Shown here in pieces: positions 9,507-19,704 of a stretch of 64,000 nt of DNA (positions are counted from its first letter, which is position 1; each line of letters begins with the position of its first letter). A model generated the notes under the pieces. That model was given only the letters and a program-made list of their open reading frames with translations, did not search any database and was not told the DNA's origin. Position numbers and translations under genes: made by a program. The DNA is taken from positions 186,001 through 250,000 of the forward strand of contig NZ_VZOW01000002.1 in assembly GCF_008801835.1 (NCBI RefSeq). Reading direction: 5' to 3'. This DNA is from Cupriavidus pauculus. GTDB taxonomy: Bacteria > Pseudomonadota > Gammaproteobacteria > Burkholderiales > Burkholderiaceae.

Positions 9507-11039
9507 TCACTTGCGTTTCCCGCCGCCCAGCAGACTGCCCAGCACACCGCGGATCAATTCGCGTCCCACCTGCGAGCCCACGGTGCGCGCCGCGGACTTT
9601 GCCATCGATTCCAGGATCGAATCGCCCCGGCCCGTCTTGCCAGTGCCGCGCGTCAAGCTGCCGAAGATCTCCCCGGCCGAATCCATCCAGCCGCCGCCTT
9701 CGGATTGCGGTGCCGGCGCGCCGACCCCCTTCCCGGCATCCGCAGGCGCTCCGTTTGTCGGCGCCGCCACCGCGCCGCGCAGCTTTTCGTAGGCCGACTC
9801 GCGATCGATCACCTTTTCATAGGTGCCTGCCACCAGCGAGTTGGCGATCAGCGCCTTGCGCTCGTCGTCGGTGATCGGGCCGATGCGGCTGCCCGGCGCC
9901 AGCACCCAGGCGCGCTCGGTTACGCACGGCGTGCCTTTGGCATCGAGGCACGACACCAGCGCCTCGCCCACGCCCAGCTCGCCGATCACCTGCTCGATAT
10001 TTAGCTTGGGATTCGCGCGCATGGTCGTGGCGGCCACCTTTACGGCCTTCTGGTCGCGCGGCGTGAATGCGCGTAGCGCATGCTGGACGCGATTGCCAAG
10101 CTGGCCCAGCACGGTGTCGGGAATGTCGACCGGATTCTGCGTCACGAAGTACACGCCCACGCCCTTCGAGCGCACCAGACGCACCACCTGCTCGATCTTG
10201 TCGAGCAGCGCCTTCGGTGCATCGTTGAACAGCAGATGCGCCTCGTCGAAAAAGAACACGAGCTTCGGTTTGTCGAGATCGCCCGCCTCGGGCAATTTCT
10301 CAAACAGCTCCGACAGCATCCACAACAGGAACGTGGCGTACAGCCGTGGCGCGTTCATCAGCTTGTCGGCCGCGAGGATATTGACAACGCCCTGGCCTTT
10401 CTCGGTCTGGATGAAGTCTTCCAGATTGAGCATCGGCTCGCCGAAGAACTTGTCCGCACCTTGCGACTCCAGCGCCATCAGCCCGCGCTGGATCGCGCCG
10501 ATCGAGGCCGCCGAGATATTGCCGTATTCGGTGGTGAACTGGCTGGCGTTGTCGCCCACATGCTGCAGCATCGCGCGCAAATCCTTGGCGTCGAGCAGCA
10601 GCAGGCCGTTGGCGTCGGCGATGCGGAACACCAGGTTCAGCACGCCTTGCTGGGTGTCATTGAGTTCGAGCATGCGCGACAGCAAAAGCGGGCCCATGTG
10701 GGACACCGTGGCGCGCACGGGATGGCCCTTTTCGCCGAAAACATCCCACAGCGTGGTCGGGCAGGCGCCCCAGACCGGCTCGTCCAGGCCGTGTTCGGCC
10801 AGCCGGGCCTTCAGCTTGTCGGACGCCTGCCCCACTTGGGAAATGCCGGTCAAGTCACCTTTGACGTCGGCCATGAAGACCGGCACGCCGAGCCGCGAGA
10901 AGCCCTGCGCCAAGGTCTGCAGCGTGACGGTCTTGCCCGTGCCGGTGGCGCCCGTGATCAGGCCGTGCCGATTGCCCATTTCGGGCAGCAGCACCAGTTC
11001 GTGGTCGGCATTCTTGGCGATGAGGATGGGATCGGCCAT
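9507..11039 (-). CDS. HerA-like ATPase, DUF853 family
   Basis: Helicase HerA-like protein of 510 residues. The Walker A is GATGTGKTV at residues 30-38, with Walker B-type [13 protein letters not shown] around residue 260 and the family stretch [20 protein letters not shown] around residue 310. The C-terminus ends in a low-complexity Gly/Ala region and a [10 protein letters not shown] tail. DUF853 proteins are predicted hexameric ATPases related to HerA/FtsK; the cellular role is not settled. I chose the ATG at 11039 over an in-frame TTG nine codons earlier. Divergent from yebC. Confidence 0.88.
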   Translation of the reverse strand: MADPILIAKNADHELVLLPEMGNRHGLITGATGTGKTVTLQTLAQGFSRLGVPVFMADVKGDLTGISQVGQASDKLKARLAEHGLDEPVWGACPTTLWDVFGEKGHPVRATVSHMGPLLLSRMLELNDTQQGVLNLVFRIADANGLLLLDAKDLRAMLQHVGDNASQFTTEYGNISAASIGAIQRGLMALESQGADKFFGEPMLNLEDFIQTEKGQGVVNILAADKLMNAPRLYATFLLWMLSELFEKLPEAGDLDKPKLVFFFDEAHLLFNDAPKALLDKIEQVVRLVRSKGVGVYFVTQNPVDIPDTVLGQLGNRVQHALRAFTPRDQKAVKVAATTMRANPKLNIEQVIGELGVGEALVSCLDAKGTPCVTERAWVLAPGSRIGPITDDERKALIANSLVAGTYEKVIDRESAYEKLRGAVAAPTNGAPADAGKGVGAPAPQSEGGGWMDSAGEIFGSLTRGTGKTGRGDSILESMAKSAARTVGSQVGRELIRGVLGSLLGGGKRK

Positions 11040-11134
11040 GGCGGGTCTCGGTGATCGACTTGTCAAAAGGCAGGAAATGGCGTCGGCACTCGCGGGCAGC
11101 GTGCAAGGCGCTTCGGTGCGACAGGGGCGCGTGA

Positions 11135-11140
11135 TAAAAT
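11135..11140 (+). promoter_or_regulatory. Candidate -10 box for yebC
   Basis: TAAAAT in the intergenic region between the DUF853 gene and yebC, about 160 bases before the yebC ATG. No clear -35 was seen. Confidence 0.3.
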
Positions 11141-11300
11141 CCTGCGCTGATTATAGCCAGCAGATTGGCACATCAATCACATGGCGTGGCCGCCGGATTG
11201 TCAGGATTTGTCACTGAAAACGACCGAAACCGGCTTCCCGCAGGCGCAATGCCGCCGGGCTTCACACCACACGACACGTTTTCCGCATTCGGAGAGAAAC

Positions 11301-12026
11301 ATGGCCGGTCATTCCAAATGGGCCAATATCAAACACAAGAAAGCTGCCGCCGACGCCAAGCGCGGCAAGATCTGGACGCGCCTGATCAAGGAAATCACCG
11401 TGGCCGCCAAGCTGGGCGGCGGTGACATCGATTCGAACCCGCGCCTGCGCCTGGCCATGGAAAAGGCGATGGACGCCAACATGCCCAAGGACAACATGCA
11501 GCGCGCGATCCAGCGCGGCGTGGGTGGCCTGGAAGGCGCGAACTACGAGGAAATCCGCTACGAAGGCTACGGTCTGGCCGGCGCGGCGATCATCGTCGAC
11601 TGCCTGACCGACAACCGCACCCGCACGGTCGCCGAAGTCCGCCACGCATTCTCCAAGCACGGCGGCAACATGGGCACGGAAGGCTCGGTGGCCTTCATGT
11701 TCACGCACTGCGGCCAGTTCCTGTTTGCTCCGGGCACGCCCGAGGACAAGCTGATGGACGCCGCGCTCGAAGCCGGCGCCGACGACGTGGTGACCAACGA
11801 GGACGGATCGATCGAGGTCACCTGCCCGCCGAACGATTTCGGCGCGGTCAAGGCGGCGCTGGAAGCCGCCGGTTTCAAGGCCGAAGTGGCCGACGTGGTG
11901 ATGAAGCCGCAAAACGAAGTGAGCTTCAGCGGCGACGACGCCATCAAGATGCAGAAGCTGCTGGACGCGCTGGAAAACCTGGACGACGTACAGGAAGTCT
12001 TCACCAACGCGGTGATCGAGGACTAA
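11301..12026 (+). CDS. yebC: YebC/PmpR family protein
   Basis: Protein of 241 residues, beginning [15 protein letters not shown], the invariant YebC start, with [15 protein letters not shown] around residue 53 and an acidic C-terminal region. The family is annotated as DNA-binding regulators; some members act on the ribosome to relieve stalling. GGAGAG lies 7 bases before the ATG. It is the first gene of the housekeeping block and precedes purD by 83 bases. Confidence 0.95.
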   Translation: MAGHSKWANIKHKKAAADAKRGKIWTRLIKEITVAAKLGGGDIDSNPRLRLAMEKAMDANMPKDNMQRAIQRGVGGLEGANYEEIRYEGYGLAGAAIIVDCLTDNRTRTVAEVRHAFSKHGGNMGTEGSVAFMFTHCGQFLFAPGTPEDKLMDAALEAGADDVVTNEDGSIEVTCPPNDFGAVKAALEAAGFKAEVADVVMKPQNEVSFSGDDAIKMQKLLDALENLDDVQEVFTNAVIED

Positions 12027-12109
12027 CCCTCGCGCCGCGCCCCAACGGCGGCAGCCCGGCAACAGCCAGCTGCCGCTTTTCGCATGCGTTTCTTTTCTGG
12101 CAGTGGATC

Positions 12110-13378
12110 ATGAAAGTTTTGGTTGTCGGTTCGGGTGGGCGTGAGCACGCGCTGGCGTGGAAGCTGGCCCAGTCCCCCAAGGTGCAGGTCGTGTACGTGG
12201 CCCCGGGCAACGGCGGTACGGCGCTCGACAAGCGCCTGCAGAACGTGCCGCTGACCGATCCGGAAGTGCTGGCAGCGTTCGTCGAGCGCGAAGGCGTGTC
12301 GTTCACGGTGGTAGGGCCGGAGGCGCCACTGGCCGCCGGCATCGTGGATGTGTTCCGCGCGCGTGGCCTGCGTATCTTCGGGCCGACCAAGGCGGCTGCC
12401 CAGCTCGAATCGTCGAAGGATTTCGCCAAGGCGTTCATGCATCGCCATGGCATCCCCACCGCCTACTACCAGACCTTCTCGGATGCCGCCGGCGCCCACG
12501 CCTACATCGATGCGCAGGGCGCCCCGATCGTGATCAAGGCCGACGGCCTGGCCGCGGGCAAGGGCGTGGTGGTGGCGATGTCGCTGGAAGAAGCGCACGC
12601 GGCGGTCGACATGATGCTGGCCGATAACAAGCTCGGCGATGCCGGCGCGCGCGTGGTGATCGAGGAATTCCTGGAAGGCGAGGAAGCCAGCTTCATCGTC
12701 ATGGTCGACGGCAAGAACGTGCTGGCGCTGGCCACCAGCCAGGATCACAAGCGCCTGCTCGATGGCGACGCCGGCCCCAACACGGGCGGCATGGGCGCGT
12801 ACTCGCCCGCTCCGGTGGTCACGCCGGCGCTGCACGCGCGCGCGCTGCGCGAGATCATCCTGCCGACCGTGCGCGGCATGGAAAAGGACGGCATTCCGTT
12901 CACCGGCTTCCTGTACGCCGGCCTGATGATCGACCGCGACGGCAATCCCAAGACGCTGGAATTCAACTGCCGCATGGGCGATCCCGAAACCCAGCCGATC
13001 ATGGCGCGCCTGAAGACCGACCTGGTCGATGTCATGGAAGCGGCCGTGGAGGGCAAGCTCGACCAGATCGAACTCGACTGGGACCGCCGCACCGCGCTTG
13101 GCGTGGTGATGGCCGCCTACGACTACCCCGAAAACCCGCGCAAGGGCGATGTCATTACCGGCATCCCGGCGGAAACCGCCGAAGCGGTGACCTTCCATGC
13201 GGGCACCACGCTCAAGGACGGCGCGCTGCTGACGTCCGGCGGCCGCGTGCTGTGCGTGGTCGGCCTGGCCGACACGGTCAAGGCCGCTCAGAAGAACGCC
13301 TACGCCGCCGTCGAGCAGATCCGTTTCGATGGCATGCAGTTCCGCACCGACATTGGCTACCGCGCCATCAAGCGCTGA
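12110..13378 (+). CDS. purD: Phosphoribosylamine-glycine ligase
   Basis: ATP-grasp enzyme of de novo purine synthesis, joining glycine to phosphoribosylamine. The 422-residue protein, the usual length, has the N-terminal [15 protein letters not shown], the [18 protein letters not shown] stretch, ATP-grasp [14 protein letters not shown] near residue 143 and [13 protein letters not shown] near residue 286, which binds metal. It lies between yebC and hemF, a conserved Burkholderiaceae order. Confidence 0.97.
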   Translation: MKVLVVGSGGREHALAWKLAQSPKVQVVYVAPGNGGTALDKRLQNVPLTDPEVLAAFVEREGVSFTVVGPEAPLAAGIVDVFRARGLRIFGPTKAAAQLESSKDFAKAFMHRHGIPTAYYQTFSDAAGAHAYIDAQGAPIVIKADGLAAGKGVVVAMSLEEAHAAVDMMLADNKLGDAGARVVIEEFLEGEEASFIVMVDGKNVLALATSQDHKRLLDGDAGPNTGGMGAYSPAPVVTPALHARALREIILPTVRGMEKDGIPFTGFLYAGLMIDRDGNPKTLEFNCRMGDPETQPIMARLKTDLVDVMEAAVEGKLDQIELDWDRRTALGVVMAAYDYPENPRKGDVITGIPAETAEAVTFHAGTTLKDGALLTSGGRVLCVVGLADTVKAAQKNAYAAVEQIRFDGMQFRTDIGYRAIKR

Positions 13379-13515
13379 TCCGGCCCGTGTGCCGGCCCGA
13401 TTCGCCCCGACATCACGTGGGGCGGGTCAAGCCGGTACAATCGTGACACCGCGATGACGACTTGCGCACGAACCGCCCCGCCGTCGTGCCACCGGCCCAT
13501 CCCAATCCGCCCATC

Positions 13516-14427
13516 ATGATCGATTCCCAGGCAGTCCGTGACTATCTGCTCGGCCTGCAAGACCGCATCACCGACGCCATTGGCGCTGTAGACGGCCAGG
13601 CGTTCCTGACCGACCACTGGGAAAAGCCCCCGACCGACCGCCTGCGCGGCAACGGCCGCACGCGCATCCTGGAAGGTGGCGCGGTGATGGAGCGGGCCGG
13701 CGTGGGCTTTTCTCACGTGCGCGGCGACACGCTGCCGCCATCGGCCAGCGCCAACCGGCCGGAGCTTGCCGGACGCAGTTTCGAAGCTTTGGGCGTCTCG
13801 CTGGTTTTCCATCCGCGCAATCCGCATGTCCCCACCGTGCACATGAACGTGCGGTGCTTCGTCGCGCTGAAGCCTGACGCCGCGCCGGTATGGTGGTTCG
13901 GCGGCGGCATGGATCTCACGCCGTACTACGGCAACGCCGCCGACTGCAAGCATTTCCATCGCACCTGCAAGGACGCCCTGGCGCCGTTCGGCGACGACCT
14001 CTATCCGCGCTTCAAGCAATGGTGCGACGAGTACTTCTATCTCAAGCATCGCGGCGAGGCGCGCGGTATCGGCGGCATTTTCTTCGACGATTTTTCCGCG
14101 CTGGGCTTCGAGCGCAGCTTTGCCATGATGCAGTCGGTCGGCGACGCCTTCCTCGACGCCTACCTGCCGATCCTCGCGGCGCGCAAGGACACGCCTTATG
14201 GCGAACGCGAACGCGACTTCCAGGCCTATCGGCGCGGACGCTATGTCGAATTCAACCTGGTATTCGACCGCGGCACCCTGTTCGGCCTGCAATCGGGCGG
14301 ACGCGCCGAATCGATCCTGATGTCCATGCCGCCGCTGGCGGCGTGGCGCTACGACTGGCAGCCCATGGCGGGCACGCCGGAAGCCGCGCTCTATACCGAT
14401 TTCCTGCCGGCGCGCGCGTGGGCCTGA
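13516..14427 (+). CDS. hemF: Oxygen-dependent coproporphyrinogen III oxidase
   Basis: Oxidatively decarboxylates coproporphyrinogen III to protoporphyrinogen IX in heme synthesis. At 303 residues it matches the family. Visible motifs are [31 protein letters not shown] with substrate-site His residues, [14 protein letters not shown] and [20 protein letters not shown] -10-like box lies at 13436-13441, and a CGCCCC/GGGGCG stem just before it. The frame is open farther upstream, but the family start [11 protein letters not shown] is chosen. nadD follows after 5 bases. Confidence 0.96.
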   Translation: MIDSQAVRDYLLGLQDRITDAIGAVDGQAFLTDHWEKPPTDRLRGNGRTRILEGGAVMERAGVGFSHVRGDTLPPSASANRPELAGRSFEALGVSLVFHPRNPHVPTVHMNVRCFVALKPDAAPVWWFGGGMDLTPYYGNAADCKHFHRTCKDALAPFGDDLYPRFKQWCDEYFYLKHRGEARGIGGIFFDDFSALGFERSFAMMQSVGDAFLDAYLPILAARKDTPYGERERDFQAYRRGRYVEFNLVFDRGTLFGLQSGGRAESILMSMPPLAAWRYDWQPMAGTPEAALYTDFLPARAWA

Positions 14428-14432
14428 AGCTG

Positions 14433-15146
14433 ATGACTGAAGCAAAGAACGCCCCCGGCCAGCACGCACCAACGCCACGTCCCTACCGCCTGGGTATCCT
14501 CGGCGGCACCTTCGATCCCCCGCATCGCGGCCATGTTGCACTGGCCCAGTTGTGCATCGACCACCTCGACCTGGACGAACTGGTCTGGATCCCGACCGGC
14601 CATTCGTGGCAAAAGGGCGACAACGTAACGCCCGCCGCCGATCGCCTGGCCATGACGGAACTGGCCGCCGCCACGCTGGCTACGCGGCGCACCAAGGTGC
14701 GCGTGAGCCGCATGGAGGTGGATCGCGACGGCCCCAGCTATACCATCGACACCGTGCGCCAATTGCGCGCCGAATATGGCCCGCAGGCATCGATGTCGTG
14801 GCTGATGGGCGCCGATCAGTTGCTGCGCCTGCACACCTGGCATGGCTGGGAAGCGCTGTTCGAATATGTGCACCTGTGCACTGCCACGCGCCCGGGCTTC
14901 CATCTCGATGCGCTGGACGGCCCGGTGCTTGCCGCCCTGCACGAACGCCTGGCGGACACGCACCTGATACAATGCTCGCCCTCCGGACATATGTGGATCG
15001 ACCAGACGCTGGCCGTCGACCTGTCGTCCACCGGCCTGCGCGAGCGCCTCGCCGACGGCCCGATGTCGGACCAGGCAGATGATGACCAACTGCCGGCCGG
15101 CGTGGCACACTACATCGCGCGTCAAGGGCTGTACCGACACCCCTGA
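14433..15146 (+). CDS. nadD: Nicotinate-nucleotide adenylyltransferase
   Basis: Transfers AMP from ATP to nicotinate mononucleotide in NAD synthesis. The 237-residue protein has GGTFDPPHRGH (nucleotidyltransferase motif with the HxGH element) near residue 22, VWIPTGHSWQKGD, and the C-terminal SSTGLRERLADG corresponding to the family SxTxxR motif. The first 18 residues are a polar extension. It is directly downstream of hemF and upstream of rsfS, as usual for nadD-rsfS-rlmH. Confidence 0.95.
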   Translation: MTEAKNAPGQHAPTPRPYRLGILGGTFDPPHRGHVALAQLCIDHLDLDELVWIPTGHSWQKGDNVTPAADRLAMTELAAATLATRRTKVRVSRMEVDRDGPSYTIDTVRQLRAEYGPQASMSWLMGADQLLRLHTWHGWEALFEYVHLCTATRPGFHLDALDGPVLAALHERLADTHLIQCSPSGHMWIDQTLAVDLSSTGLRERLADGPMSDQADDDQLPAGVAHYIARQGLYRHP

Positions 15147-15192
15147 GCCGACGCGCGCCCTACCCCGAATGAAGCTGAACAAGAAAGACACC

Positions 15193-15969
15193 ATGGATAT
15201 TCGTAAACTGCAGCGCGCGATCGTCGACGGGCTCGAGGATGTGAAAGCGCAGGACATCAAGGTGTTCGACACCACTCACCTGACCGAGCTGTTCGACCGG
15301 GTGGTGATTGCCAGCGGCAATTCGAATCGTCAGACCAAGGCCCTGGCGGCTTCGGTGCGCGACACCGTCAAGGAGGCCGGCGGCCATATCGTTGCCGTCG
15401 AAGGGCTGGAAACCGGCGAGTGGGTGCTGGTCGATTGCGGCGACGCCGTGGTGCACATCTTGCAGCCGCAGCTGCGCCTGTACTACAACCTAGAGGAAAT
15501 CTGGGGCGACAAGCCGGTGCGCGTGAAGCTGGCCGCCGCCAAGGGTCTGGCCAAGGCCAGCGAGCCCGCCGAAGAGGACGAGGATGCCGAGCCGGCGCCG
15601 CGCGTGCGCCGCGCGTCGAACCTGCGTCCCGCGCTGGCGCGCCTGCCGGAAGGCATGAAGGAGCCGTCGCCGCCGATGGGTCATGAGGATACCGATCCGG
15701 ACGCCATCGCCACCATCCGCAAGGCGCCGGCGCGCAAGACCACCAGCACCGGCACGCCGCTCAAGACCACCGCACGCAAGACCACCACTGCGCGCAAGAC
15801 CACGGCCGGCACGACCGCCAAGGCGCCGGCCCGCAAGACGACCGCCGGTACCGCTGCCAAGGCCCCTGCGCGCAAGACGGCCACCGGCACTGCCGCCAAG
15901 GCCCCGGCACGCAAGACGGCCGCAGCAAAGACCGCCGCGCCGCGCAAGCGCGCCACGCGCTCGGCCTGA
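15193..15969 (+). CDS. rsfS: Ribosomal silencing factor RsfS with a long basic repeat tail
   Basis: RsfS binds ribosomal protein uL14 and blocks subunit joining in poor nutrients. Residues 1-115 are a normal RsfS domain (MDIRKLQRAIVDGLEDVKA, FDRVVIASGNSNRQTKALA, VDCGDAVVHI). After that come an acidic linker and about 85 residues made of Lys, Ala, Thr, Pro and Arg, with KAPARK units like the C-terminus of histone H1. The total is 258 residues, over twice a typical RsfS. I chose the ATG at 15193; an ATG at 15169 would add eight residues but lacks a ribosome site. Confidence 0.92.
   Translation: MDIRKLQRAIVDGLEDVKAQDIKVFDTTHLTELFDRVVIASGNSNRQTKALAASVRDTVKEAGGHIVAVEGLETGEWVLVDCGDAVVHILQPQLRLYYNLEEIWGDKPVRVKLAAAKGLAKASEPAEEDEDAEPAPRVRRASNLRPALARLPEGMKEPSPPMGHEDTDPDAIATIRKAPARKTTSTGTPLKTTARKTTTARKTTAGTTAKAPARKTTAGTAAKAPARKTATGTAAKAPARKTAAAKTAAPRKRATRSA
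15820..15936 (+). repeat. Three 39-base in-frame repeats (KAPARKTTAGTAA units) in rsfS
   Basis: Units begin at 15820, 15859 and 15898 with exact 39-base spacing and encode KAPARKTTAGTAA, KAPARKTATGTAA and a third diverged copy. Less regular ARKTT units precede them from about 15720. Confidence 0.85.
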
Positions 15970-16006
15970 TCGCACCAGTTGAGGCACTGACCACCGGGCA
16001 TTTCGC

Positions 16007-16486
16007 ATGCAACTCGTGATTGTGGCCGTCGGCCACAAAATGCCCGCGTGGATCGAAACCGGTTTCGCCGAGTACGCGAAACGGATGCCGCCAGAGCTCC
16101 GCATCGAACTACGGGAAGTCAAGCCGGAGGCGCGCTCTTCCAGCAACAACGCCGCCACGGTAATGCAGCGCGAGGCTGCGCGCATCGACGCCGTGCTGGG
16201 CTCGCTGTCCAAACAATGCCGCATCGTCGCGCTGGACGAACGCGGCAAGGACTGGACAACCGTGCAACTGGCCGCCCAGTTGACCGGCTGGCAACGCGAA
16301 GGCGGCGACGTGGCGTTCCTGATCGGCGGGGCCGACGGGCTGGACCCGGCCCTGAAGGCGCGCGCCCACACGCTGTTCAGGTTGTCCAGTCTGACACTGC
16401 CGCACGGCATGGTGCGCGTGCTGCTGGCCGAACAGCTCTATCGCGCCTGGTCGGTCACGCAGAATCACCCGTACCACCGCGCCTGA
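16007..16486 (+). CDS. rlmH: 23S rRNA pseudouridine(1915) N3-methyltransferase
   Basis: SPOUT methyltransferase acting on assembled 70S ribosomes. The 159-residue protein starts [15 protein letters not shown] and shows the SAM-site stretches [20 protein letters not shown] and the C-terminal [17 protein letters not shown]. Length matches the family (about 155). It follows rsfS by 37 bases and is probably in the same transcript. Confidence 0.97.
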   Translation: MQLVIVAVGHKMPAWIETGFAEYAKRMPPELRIELREVKPEARSSSNNAATVMQREAARIDAVLGSLSKQCRIVALDERGKDWTTVQLAAQLTGWQREGGDVAFLIGGADGLDPALKARAHTLFRLSSLTLPHGMVRVLLAEQLYRAWSVTQNHPYHRA

Positions 16487-16641
16487 AAAGCCGCGGCACC
16501 CACGCGGCGCGGCGGACGTTCGCTGGCCGGCGGCGGCGCGTACAATCGACGCCACTCCGAATCTCATCCCGACGCCACATCGTGCGTGCCCCGCGGCATA
16601 TCGCGCCGTCACGCGCTGGCGTCCTTTTTCGCGCCAATCCA

Positions 16642-17247
16642 GTGACTCACAATCTGCTCTATCTGGCTTCCCAAAGCCCGCGCCGCCGCGAACTGCTCAC
16701 GCAACTGGGCGTGTCCTACGAATTGCTGCTTGCCGATGCGGGCGAAGATGCCGAAGCGCTCGAAGCCGTGCTGCCCGGCGAATCCCCGGACGCCTACGTG
16801 CAGCGCGTCTGCACGCTGAAGGCCGACGCCGCGCTGCAGCGCCGGATCCGCCGCGCGCTGCCCGATGCGCCGATCCTGACGTCGGACACCACGGTCTGCC
16901 GCGACGGCGAGATTCTCGGCAAGCCGGCCGATGCGACAGATGCGGCGCGCATGCTGTCTACGCTGTCCGGCACCACGCATCGGGTGCTGACCGCGGTCAC
17001 CGTGGTGTCCGCGTTGGGCAAGCGCCATGCGTTGTCGATCTCGCACGTCACTTTCCGGGCCATGACCGCCGCCGAAATCGACGCCTACGTGGCCAGCGGC
17101 GAGCCGCTGGGCAAAGCCGGCGCCTATGGCATCCAGGGCCGCGCGGCGGAATTTGTCGAGCGAATCGACGGTAGCTATTCGGGTATCATGGGCTTGCCCT
17201 TGTTCGAGACGGCGGCGCTGCTGCGCGAGGCGGGTCTGCGCTTCTGA
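16642..17247 (+). CDS. maf: Maf-type nucleotide pyrophosphatase
   Basis: Hydrolyses dTTP, UTP or modified nucleotides to monophosphates. The protein of 201 residues has the family start [14 protein letters not shown], then [18 protein letters not shown] around residue 80 and [20 protein letters not shown] around residue 155. I chose the GTG at 16642; a GTG at 16582 would add 20 basic residues. TACAAT at 16541-16546 may give it its own promoter. Confidence 0.93.
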   Translation: MTHNLLYLASQSPRRRELLTQLGVSYELLLADAGEDAEALEAVLPGESPDAYVQRVCTLKADAALQRRIRRALPDAPILTSDTTVCRDGEILGKPADATDAARMLSTLSGTTHRVLTAVTVVSALGKRHALSISHVTFRAMTAAEIDAYVASGEPLGKAGAYGIQGRAAEFVERIDGSYSGIMGLPLFETAALLREAGLRF

Positions 17248-17287
17248 TCCGCCTGCCGACACGCCGCACAAGGGCGCAGGGGTCTAA

Positions 17288-17308
17288 CGCCCGGGCGCTT
17301 CCCGGGCG
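17288..17308 (+). promoter_or_regulatory. Perfect hairpin in the rng leader
   Basis: CGCCCGGG and CCCGGGCG pair perfectly over 8 bases around CGCTT, 55 bases before the rng ATG. There is no T-run, so it is more likely an RNA structure than a terminator. Confidence 0.45.
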
Positions 17309-17362
17309 ACAACAACAAGCGCCGGCAGACCGGCGACGCGCCAACATGCGAACCCAATCGCT

Positions 17363-18826
17363 ATGACCGAAGACATCCTCGTCAACATCACGCCGCAAGA
17401 AACCCGCGTAGCCATCGTGCAGCAGGCGGCCGTGCAGGAACTGCATGTCGAACGCACGCTCACGCGCGGGCTGGTCGGCAATATCTATCTTGGCAAGGTC
17501 GTGCGCGTACTGCCGGGCATGCAATCGGCATTCATCGATATCGGACTCGAACGCGCCGCATTCCTGCACGTGGCCGACATCTGGCACCCGCGCGACGGCA
17601 GCGACAAGAACAGCGCACCACTGGCCATCGAGAAAACGCTGTTCGAAGGCCAGGCGCTGATGGTGCAAGTCATCAAGGATCCGATCGGCACCAAGGGCGC
17701 GCGGCTTTCCACGCAAGTCAGCATCGCGGGCCGCACGCTGGTCTACCTGCCGCAGGATCCGCACATCGGCATTTCCCAGCGCATCGAAGGCGAAGTGGAT
17801 CGCGAAGCGCTGCGCGCGCGCGTGCAAGGGCTGGTGCCCGCCGATGAACGCGGCGGCTTCATCGTCCGCACCATCGCCGAAGAAGCCAGCGACGAAGAAC
17901 TGGGCAATGACATCGCCTATCTGCGCAAGATCTGGGGCACGATCCGCCTGAACGCCACCACGCAGCCGGCGCCGAGCCTGCTTTATCAGGACCTGAACCT
18001 GGCGCAGCGGGTGCTGCGCGATTTCATCAACGACGCCACCGGCGTCATCCAGGTGGATTCGCGCGAGAACTACCAGAAGCTTCTGGAGTTTGCGCAGGAA
18101 TACACGCCGGCCGTGCTGTCGCGCCTGTCGCACTACACGGGCGAGCGGCCCGTTTTCGACCTGTTCAATATCGACGCCGAAATCGAGAAGGCACTGTCGC
18201 GGCGCGTCGACCTGAAGTCTGGCGGCTATCTGATGATCGATCAGACCGAAGCGATGACGACGATCGACGTGAATACCGGCGGCTACGTCGGCGCGCGAAA
18301 TTTCGACGACACGATTTTCAAGACGAACCTCGAAGCCGCGCACACCATCGCCCGGCAACTGCGCCTACGCAATCTGGGCGGCATCATCATCATCGACTTT
18401 ATCGATATGGAGAACGCCGAGCACCGCGATGCCGTGCTGTCGGAACTCAAGCGCGCGCTGTCGCGCGACCGCACCCGTATCACGGTCAACGGCTTCTCGC
18501 AGCTCGGCCTGGTGGAAATGACGCGCAAGCGCACGCGGGAATCGCTGGCGCACGTGCTGTGCGAACAATGCCCCGTATGCACCGGCAAGGGCCAGGTCAA
18601 AACGCCGCGCACGGTGTGCTATGACATCCTGCGCGAAATCATGCGCGAATCGCGCCAGTTCAATCCACGCGAATTCCGTATCCTGGCGTCGCAGGAAGTG
18701 ATCGACCTGTTTCTCGAGGAAGAAAGCCAGCATCTGGCAATGCTCGGCGACTTCATCGGCAAGCCGATCTCGCTGCAGGTGGAATCGACCTTCCACCAGG
18801 AACAGTACGACATCATTTTGATGTAA
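17363..18826 (+). CDS. rng: Ribonuclease G
   Basis: Endonuclease of the RNase E/G family that matures 16S rRNA 5' ends and degrades mRNAs. The 487-residue protein has an S1 domain near the N-terminus (GNIYLGKVVRVLPGMQSAFID), the catalytic region with MTTIDVNTGGYVG and IIIDFIDM carrying the metal-binding Asp residues, and the Zn-link CPVCTGKG near residue 400. No RNase E-type C-terminal scaffold is present. The ATG lacks an obvious ribosome site. The gene ends the block; a GGGAAG/CTTCCC hairpin follows at about 18836-18866. Confidence 0.96.
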   Translation: MTEDILVNITPQETRVAIVQQAAVQELHVERTLTRGLVGNIYLGKVVRVLPGMQSAFIDIGLERAAFLHVADIWHPRDGSDKNSAPLAIEKTLFEGQALMVQVIKDPIGTKGARLSTQVSIAGRTLVYLPQDPHIGISQRIEGEVDREALRARVQGLVPADERGGFIVRTIAEEASDEELGNDIAYLRKIWGTIRLNATTQPAPSLLYQDLNLAQRVLRDFINDATGVIQVDSRENYQKLLEFAQEYTPAVLSRLSHYTGERPVFDLFNIDAEIEKALSRRVDLKSGGYLMIDQTEAMTTIDVNTGGYVGARNFDDTIFKTNLEAAHTIARQLRLRNLGGIIIIDFIDMENAEHRDAVLSELKRALSRDRTRITVNGFSQLGLVEMTRKRTRESLAHVLCEQCPVCTGKGQVKTPRTVCYDILREIMRESRQFNPREFRILASQEVIDLFLEEESQHLAMLGDFIGKPISLQVESTFHQEQYDIILM

Positions 18827-18921
18827 CGCGCGACGGGAAGCGCGGCCGCCGTGCGCGGCCTTCCCTGCGCCGAATTCCACCGCCTTCCGCCGCACCTCTA
18901 CCGCGTTCGTCCTCCCCCCGT

Positions 18922-19485
18922 TCAGCGCCCGCGCCGTACATACAGATCCGTGACGTCCAGCATGCACGCGTCCGCGACGGTGTACTCGCTGGGGCGCTTG
19001 CGTATGCGGTTGATCGCCACGTGCCTTGCGGTCGGATGATGGCCGTCGAAGAACCTGTGCGACTGGCCTTCGATGATGCGTGGCCGATCATGTTCGAACT
19101 GCAGGTTGAAAGTCCTCGGGATCAGGCCCGAGTAATGGTTCGTATATTGCGCCCGCTTGCAGCCGCGCTGGCGCAGACAGGCCTGGATCCGTTGGCCGAT
19201 ATAAGTGCTGGGCCACCCGCATCGCAACATGCTGGCCGCGCCGTCGCCGCCGAATATGGTCACGTCATAGTCGCGCCATTGGTGCCCGCGCGGCATTTTC
19301 TTCTCGATTACGCCAATATTGGCCTCGAGCATCTGGTCGGTATCGAAGTGCGCGGCCACCAGCGTCTGGCCTGAGCCGTGGATTCCGAAGACGCCGATGC
19401 AGGTCTGCACGGCGGGCATCGACAAAGACAGGCCGCGCGTGGGAAACACGCCATATTGGCCCTGAAAGACAACGACTCGGTTCAT
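18922..19485 (-). CDS. CheD-like putative deamidase/amidase, unknown role
   Basis: Protein of 187 residues with the layout of CheD-type glutamine deamidases: Cys29 in QTCIGVFG, His46 in AAHFDTD (17 residues later, the same spacing as CheD Cys27-His44), then a helix region and VTIFGGDG around residue 75, matching the CheD KIFGGA motif. The CheD Thr position is Met23. The C-terminal 100 residues are rich in Arg, His and Gln and match nothing I know. No chemotaxis genes are nearby. The start at 19485 has AGGAA upstream; the frame is open to 19563. Fold assignment is inference from motifs. Confidence 0.6.
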   Translation of the reverse strand: MNRVVVFQGQYGVFPTRGLSLSMPAVQTCIGVFGIHGSGQTLVAAHFDTDQMLEANIGVIEKKMPRGHQWRDYDVTIFGGDGAASMLRCGWPSTYIGQRIQACLRQRGCKRAQYTNHYSGLIPRTFNLQFEHDRPRIIEGQSHRFFDGHHPTARHVAINRIRKRPSEYTVADACMLDVTDLYVRRGR

Positions 19486-19642
19486 CGCGGCGATTCCTCT
19501 ATCCCATCTGGAACGAAAGTGGCTCGGAGACAACCCGAAGCAGCGTAGGGAGATTCGGGCCACGCCGCCGTGATCTGGGACAGACCGCGCGTCGCCCCAC
19601 CGATCCCGCGGCCGCGGTCCGGCCGTTCACGGAAGTCCTGCC

Positions 19643-19676
19643 CCGTCATCGTTCTGTCACGCGCTCCCCCCAGAAT
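19643..19676 (+). promoter_or_regulatory. Pho box and -10 upstream of phnC
   Basis: CCGTCAT-CGTT-CTGTCAC at 19643-19660 differs at one base from the two-repeat Pho box CTGTCAT-N4-CTGTCAC. CAGAAT at 19671-19676 is a plausible -10 at the proper distance. The site is about 45 bases before the phnC ATG, so PhoB activation is likely. Confidence 0.75.
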
Positions 19677-19704
19677 GCGCAGGTCATTCAAGCAAGGAGT
19701 CGAC

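Noticed and set aside
10080..11054. 324-codon plus-strand frame
   Set aside because: Antisense to the HerA-like ATPase gene; Gln/His/Arg-rich shadow.
15820..15936. 39-base repeats as a CRISPR or mobile repeat
   Set aside because: They are in-frame coding repeats of the rsfS tail without spacers.
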